Below are positions 60,289 to 64,000 of a stretch of 64,000 nucleotides of DNA, piece by piece. The stretch is from Methylotenera_A sp040079935. GTDB lineage: Bacteria > Pseudomonadota > Gammaproteobacteria > Burkholderiales > Methylophilaceae. Each line of letters begins with the position of its first letter. Position 1 is the first letter of the stretch. The position numbers were made by a program, and so were the translations under genes. The notes under the pieces are model-generated. The model made no database searches and was not told where the DNA came from. It was given only the letters and a program-made list of their open reading frames with translations. Where the stretch lies: assembly GCA_040079935.1 (NCBI GenBank), contig JBEBJI010000002.1, forward strand, positions 124,001 to 188,000. The letters are read 5' to 3'.

Positions 60289-60882
60289 ATGCAAAGAGAA
60301 ACAGCGGGCGACCAAGAACTCAATTTAAAAAAACGTGCGCGCCGTCGTTTGGTTGGCGCTATTGCCTTGGTATTGTTGATGGTGATTGTGCTACCAATGA
60401 TACTCAAAGATCGCGCCGCGACTTCGCCACAAGAGCAAGTCACCATCACACTGCCTAGTGAACAAACAGCGTCAGAAGCATCGAATTTCGACTCCAGTAT
60501 TGTGCCAACAGATTCGCCGATTTCTACTATGCCTGAAGTGGCAGAGCCAGAGTCAGAATCGACAGCAACAGTTGACCCTGAAGCCTCGCCAACAAAGGAA
60601 GTTCCAATAAAAGTGCCTGACCTAGCTAAACCTGCTGCTGAAAAATTATCTAGCGGCAAATTTTATGTGCAAATCGGCGTGTTTTCTGATGCAGCAAATG
60701 TGAAGCAGTTGCAAGCTAAATTAGGCGATTTAGGTTATAAATCGCAAACGGAAAAAATCAGCACAGATAAAGGTCAAAAAATACGCTTAAAAACACAAGT
60801 TTTTGGCGATAGAAATGAAGCGGCTATTGCATTGGAAAACATTAAAGACGCGGGCTTAACTGGCATGGTTGTAAGCCAATAA
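60289..60882 (+). CDS. SPOR-domain protein, DedD-like
   Basis: The 197-residue protein has a short cytoplasmic basic N-terminus (KKRARRR), one membrane span (LVGAIALVLLMVIVLPMIL), a low-complexity Ser/Thr/Glu/Pro stalk, and a C-terminal SPOR domain (FYVQIGVFSDAANVKQLQAKL ... RLKTQVFGDRNEA) that binds denuded septal peptidoglycan. ATG 60289 has GAAGG eight bases upstream. It resembles DedD, a cell division protein, in layout and in its folC-cvpA-purF neighbourhood. Confidence 0.88.
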   Translation: MQRETAGDQELNLKKRARRRLVGAIALVLLMVIVLPMILKDRAATSPQEQVTITLPSEQTASEASNFDSSIVPTDSPISTMPEVAEPESESTATVDPEASPTKEVPIKVPDLAKPAAEKLSSGKFYVQIGVFSDAANVKQLQAKLGDLGYKSQTEKISTDKGQKIRLKTQVFGDRNEAAIALENIKDAGLTGMVVSQ

Positions 60883-60900
60883 GCATGCGGCTTCTACAAT
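60866..60900 (+). repeat. Diverged 35-bp palindromic element over the stop of the SPOR gene
   Basis: The inner part GTAAGCC, loop AATAAGCATGC and GGCTT match the copy at 55316-55350 (24 of 35 overall). The outer arms have changed on both sides yet still pair (TTGTA with TACAA), as compensatory change would give. The SPOR gene stop codon TAA (60880-60882) lies inside the loop. Confidence 0.6.
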
Positions 60901-60916
60901 AAGCAGCTTAAAGCGC

Positions 60917-61408
60917 ATGACTAGTTTTGACTATGCAGTTTTATTGATTATAGGCATTTCTATTGTCGTGAGTATGATGCGTGGCGCAGTGCGCGAGGTG
61001 TTGGCAATTGTGGGTTGGCTGGCAGCAATTTATGCGGCAAAAACTTATGCCACACAATTAGTGCCCTTGCTTCCAGCAGATATTCCAACGGAGCAGCTTA
61101 GAATATTGGCTGCATATGTGATTGTTTTTCTTGGTGTTTTGCTGATTTCTAGCTTGCTGACTATCGCGCTTTCAAGTTTGATAAAAAAAATTAGTTTAAA
61201 TTGGTTTAATCGTTTTTTGGGCGGATTTTTTGGTTTGGTGCGTGGCTTGCTAATAGTGTGCGTGCTGGTGTTCCTGGCAGGATTAACAAGCTTTCCTAAA
61301 GATGCGCGTTGGACTAACGCTATGTTTAGTGCGCCACTAGAGGCATTGGTAAAGTCGGCGCTACCTTGGGTACCGCAAATGGTAGCAAAACATGTCAAAT
61401 ATGATTGA
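60917..61408 (+). CDS. cvpA: CvpA family membrane protein
   Basis: The 163-residue protein has four membrane spans and the family pattern FDYAVLLIIGISIVVSMMRGAVREVLAIVGWLAA and FLGGFFGLVRGLLIVCVLVFLAG. CvpA is needed for colicin V production in E. coli and for bile or envelope stress resistance. Its place before purF is the classical arrangement. The gap to purF is 40 bases. Confidence 0.93.
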   Translation: MTSFDYAVLLIIGISIVVSMMRGAVREVLAIVGWLAAIYAAKTYATQLVPLLPADIPTEQLRILAAYVIVFLGVLLISSLLTIALSSLIKKISLNWFNRFLGGFFGLVRGLLIVCVLVFLAGLTSFPKDARWTNAMFSAPLEALVKSALPWVPQMVAKHVKYD

Positions 61409-61448
61409 TTTGGCTTAAGATAACGGAGTTGCTTAAGGGCATTAATTT

Positions 61449-62996
61449 ATGTGTGGAATTTTAGGCATTGTCGGTAAAAATCCAGTCAACCAATTGTTAT
61501 ACGATGGTTTGCTGGTGCTACAACACCGCGGGCAAGACGCTGCAGGCATTGTCACATGCGATGGCAACACATTTTTCATGCATAAAAACAATGGCTTAGT
61601 GAAGGATGTATTTCACACGCGCCATATGCGTAGCTTGGTCGGCAATGTTGGTATCGGCCATGTGCGCTACCCTACGGCGGGTTCATCTAGCGCAGCTGAG
61701 GCGCAACCGTTTTATGTTAATTCGCCATTCGGTATCGTGCTTGGACACAATGGCAATCTCACTAATTCAGAGCAGCTCAAATCTGAAATGTTCCGCCAAG
61801 ATTTGCGCCACATTAATACCTCTTCCGATTCTGAAGTGTTGTTAAATGTGCTCGCGCATGAAATTGAAAAAACCTCTAAAAACGCAGTATTGAACACAGA
61901 TATGGCGTTTGATGCGGTGGCTGGCGTGCATCGTCGTTGCAAAGGCGCATACGCCGTTGTCGCGATGATCGCTAATTTTGGCTTGCTAGCGTTTCGCGAT
62001 CCAAATGGTATTCGTCCGCTGGTAATTGGCAAGCTGGATACGGAAAAAGGCACAGAATATATTGTCGCTTCAGAAAGCGTGGCGCTGGATGTGCTGGGCT
62101 TTCAAATGATTCGTGATGTAGAGCCTGGTGAGGCCGTGTTTATTGACATGGAAGGCAACTTCTTTAGTCGCCAATGCGCAGAAAATGCCAAATTAAATCC
62201 CTGTATTTTTGAATATGTTTACTTGGCAAGGCCAGATTCGGTCATTGACGGCGTTTCGGTGTATCAAACGCGTTTAGATATGGGCAAAAGCTTGGCTGAA
62301 AAAATTAAGCGCGAATGGTCAGATAAGCAAATTGACGTGGTCATTCCTATCCCCGATACCAGCCGCCCGAGTGCATTGCAAGTAGGCATTGCGCTAGGGT
62401 TGGATTATCGCGAAGGCTTTATTAAAAATCGTTACATCGGCCGCACCTTTATTATGCCAGGTCAAGCGCTGCGCAAAAAATCGGTGCGTCAAAAGCTCAA
62501 CCCAATTGGCATTGAGTTTAAAGGTAAAAATGTGCTGTTGGTCGATGATTCTATTGTGCGCGGGACGACATCGCAGCAAATCGTACAAATGGCGCGCGAT
62601 GCGGGCGCCAACAAAGTGTATTTCGCCTCCGCCGCGCCACCAGTGCGCTTTCCCAACGTGTATGGTATCGATATGCCAAGTCGCGATGAGCTACTGGCAA
62701 CGGGCAGAAGCGATGAAGAAATCTGCCAAGAAATCGGCGCGGATGCCTTGATTTACCAAGATTTAGGCGATTTAGTAGAAGATATTAAATTAAGCAATCC
62801 TAAAATTAAAGATTTTGATTGCAGTTGTTTTGATGGCAAATACGTGACGGGCGATGTAGATGCCGCGTATTTGAATAGAATTGAAGCCGCACGTGGCGAT
62901 ATGAATAAAACCCACAAACCCGCTAATGCAAGCACGCAGATGGATTTGAACCTGATTGACAGCGATGAAGACGTGGAAGAAGCGACTGAAGTTTAA
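61449..62996 (+). CDS. purF: Amidophosphoribosyltransferase
   Basis: PurF makes phosphoribosylamine from PRPP and glutamine, the first committed step of purine synthesis. The 515 residues begin MCGILGIVGK with the nucleophilic Cys after Met removal, contain IGHVRYPTAGSSSAAEAQPF, and the PRPP loop VLLVDDSIVRGTTSQQIVQMAR. It ends in an acidic tail (DSDEDVEEATEV). Confidence 0.97.
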   Translation: MCGILGIVGKNPVNQLLYDGLLVLQHRGQDAAGIVTCDGNTFFMHKNNGLVKDVFHTRHMRSLVGNVGIGHVRYPTAGSSSAAEAQPFYVNSPFGIVLGHNGNLTNSEQLKSEMFRQDLRHINTSSDSEVLLNVLAHEIEKTSKNAVLNTDMAFDAVAGVHRRCKGAYAVVAMIANFGLLAFRDPNGIRPLVIGKLDTEKGTEYIVASESVALDVLGFQMIRDVEPGEAVFIDMEGNFFSRQCAENAKLNPCIFEYVYLARPDSVIDGVSVYQTRLDMGKSLAEKIKREWSDKQIDVVIPIPDTSRPSALQVGIALGLDYREGFIKNRYIGRTFIMPGQALRKKSVRQKLNPIGIEFKGKNVLLVDDSIVRGTTSQQIVQMARDAGANKVYFASAAPPVRFPNVYGIDMPSRDELLATGRSDEEICQEIGADALIYQDLGDLVEDIKLSNPKIKDFDCSCFDGKYVTGDVDAAYLNRIEAARGDMNKTHKPANASTQMDLNLIDSDEDVEEATEV

Positions 62997-63124
62997 ATAT
63001 TCGCTTGACGTCTAATAACGTTAGGCATAACATTTAATTGCGCTGATTTGAGTGGCCAACTTTAAACAAAGCCTAACTCAGCTTGCGAGCGCATAATAAA
63101 TTCTGCTAAAGCGAGGTAAAAAAG

Positions 63125-63162
63125 AACCCGTTTTAGCCTAATTTAGCTTTAACGGGTTTTTT
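63125..63162 (+). terminator. Terminator after purF
   Basis: AACCCGTT (63125-63132) pairs with AACGGGTT (63151-63158), followed by TTTT. The interior also holds TAGC/GCTA-like pairing. It lies about 130 bases after the purF stop. Confidence 0.75.
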
Positions 63163-63169
63163 AATGTCT

Positions 63170-63308
63170 AGACCTTTGTAAATGTACTTCTTGAGGCAAA
63201 TTACCGCGTTGCGCGGTACTCAAAATGCTCATGTACTGCGTGTACATTCCGCTTTTTGCGTTCCGTGCGCCTTGTACTTCACCCCAATAATCACTTTTTC
63301 AAAGGTCT
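63170..63308. repeat. Structured 139-bp element with terminal inverted repeats, MITE-like
   Basis: Terminal repeats AGACCTTTG (63170-63178) and CAAAGGTCT (63300-63308) are perfect. Inside, ACCGCG-TTG-CGCGGT, TTGAG with CTCAA outside it, and ATGTAC-TGCGT-GTACAT form nested hairpins. The GAGACCTTTG-type end resembles ends of some insertion sequences. I recall similar sequences as widespread repeats in beta- and gammaproteobacteria, but cannot confirm it here. The 333-base gap between purF and metZ otherwise holds only the terminator. Confidence 0.6.
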
Positions 63309-63329
63309 CGAAATGAATTGAGAGTAATG

Positions 63330-64000
63330 ATGACAACAAAAAAATATCATCCAGAAACATTATCCGTTCGCGCAGGCAGTGAGATGACCGAGTTCGGCGA
63401 AAACTCCGAGGCTTTGTTCCTTAATTCCAGTTTCCGTTTTAAAAACGCAGCGCAAGCTGCTGCGCGCTTTGGCGGTACCGAGCCGGGCAATATTTACTCA
63501 CGCTTTACCAACCCGACTGTTACCATGTTTCAAAACAAACTGGCCGCGCTGGAAGGTGCAGAGCAGTGTGTGGCGACTTCAACTGGCATGTCGGCGATAT
63601 TGGCCTGCGTCATGGGTTTGTGCAATGCTGGCGACCATGTGGTAGCTTCGCGCAGCATTTTTGGCACGTCGGTGCAATTGTTCAGCAATATTCTCGCGCG
63701 CTGGGGTTTGCAGGTGACGTTTGTTTCTTTAACCGATACCAATGCATGGCAAGCTGCTATTACGCCCAAAACCAAACTGTTTTTTGTGGAAACGCCGTCG
63801 AACCCGCTCACCGAAGTTTGTGATATTGCTGCTTTGGCAAACATTGCGCACAAAGCAGGCGCACATTTGGTGGTAGATAATTGTTTTTGCACGCCTGCGA
63901 TTCAGCGCCCGTTAGAATTGGGTGCAGATATTATTATTCATTCTGCGACTAAATATATCGATGGGCAGGGTAGGTGCCTTGGCGGCGCAGTGCTTGGCAC
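63330..64000 (+). CDS. metZ: O-succinylhomoserine sulfhydrylase (partial, runs off the window)
   Basis: MetZ makes homocysteine from O-succinylhomoserine and sulphide with PLP. About 223 residues are visible: YHPETLSVRAGSEMTEFGENSEALFLNSSF, then EPGNIYSRFTNPTV, TSTGMSAILACVMGLCNAGDHV and the region of the PLP lysine, SATKYIDGQGRCLGG, near the edge. ATG 63330 is preferred over ATG 63327 because of the GAGAG site at 63320-63324. The gene order purF-metZ is usual for Betaproteobacteria. Confidence 0.93.
   Translation, partial: MTTKKYHPETLSVRAGSEMTEFGENSEALFLNSSFRFKNAAQAAARFGGTEPGNIYSRFTNPTVTMFQNKLAALEGAEQCVATSTGMSAILACVMGLCNAGDHVVASRSIFGTSVQLFSNILARWGLQVTFVSLTDTNAWQAAITPKTKLFFVETPSNPLTEVCDIAALANIAHKAGAHLVVDNCFCTPAIQRPLELGADIIIHSATKYIDGQGRCLGGAVLG

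Noticed and set aside
63020..63077. GTTAGGC and GCCTAAC exactly 58 bp apart after purF, like an attC site
   Set aside because: The boxes face inward, opposite to attC order (RYYYAAC first, GTTRRRY last), and the interior does not resemble the two good sites. It is probably chance or a remnant.
63594..63618. GATATTGGCCTGCGTCATGG in metZ, resembling the palindromic element
   Set aside because: It encodes the conserved MSAILACVMG of the enzyme family and has no pairing arm.

Overview
The window looks like a chromosomal segment of a Methylophilaceae-type betaproteobacterium (a Methylotenera-like methylotroph is my best guess). I base this on the AT-leaning composition, on the betaproteobacterial gene order leuCDB-asd-fimV-truA-trpFBA-accD-folC-dedD-cvpA-purF-metZ, and on the yhdP-nitrilase-tldD and earP-efp neighbourhoods. 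The genus is inference. There are no rRNA or tRNA genes, no CRISPR array, no full insertion sequence and no phage module. Almost all of the window is coding.

Layout. 1-800: the end of an unknown protein, then greB. 839-5799: a compact metal-handling operon encoding a Cys/His/Met secreted protein, an unrecognised outer-membrane-like protein, a MerP-like HMA protein, a MerT-like membrane protein, a TolC-type lipoprotein, a Tat-exported CopA-like multicopper oxidase and a DUF3147 protein. It has no RND pump and no P-type ATPase. 5796-7516: earP and efp, whose product carries the Arg32 that EarP rhamnosylates. 7611-14333, minus strand: a histone-H1-like/DUF2934 protein, tldD, a nitrilase-family amidase and yhdP. 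14508-25098: an ABC-F protein, two small unknown genes, prfC, a thioesterase, acs, glnE and a RIO1-like kinase. 25082-30468, minus strand: nhaA, ycaO, dhaK/dhaL and two small envelope proteins. 30660-33064: ppk2, then three or four gene cassettes with attC-like sites and no integrase. 33314-39617: a NarL-type two-component system, a lipoprotein, a DMT transporter, YjgN and an M48 peptidase. 39713-48473: a small membrane-protein pair and a contiguous argD-argF-argG-cimA-leuC-leuD-leuB run for arginine and branched-chain amino acids. 48508-64000: ppnP, yajQ, asd, fimV, an ECF-T-like protein, truA, trpFBA, accD, folC, a SPOR protein, cvpA, purF and the start of metZ.

The most interesting signal is not a gene. 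A 35-bp palindromic element (two 12-nt arms around an 11-nt loop, AATATCCATGC) recurs through the window. I find eight good copies and three degenerate ones. Four good copies are intergenic; the other four lie in frame inside earP, the ABC-F gene, glnE and folC. In three of these genes the element is read in the same frame and adds the same kind of peptide (ALQANIHAALRA-like). This resembles the ORF-invading Rickettsia palindromic elements, and I know of no description from this lineage.

Other accessory signals are the integrase-less cassette array at about 31940-33127 and a roughly 139-bp element with terminal inverted repeats upstream of metZ. Everything else is mainly conserved housekeeping and biosynthesis.
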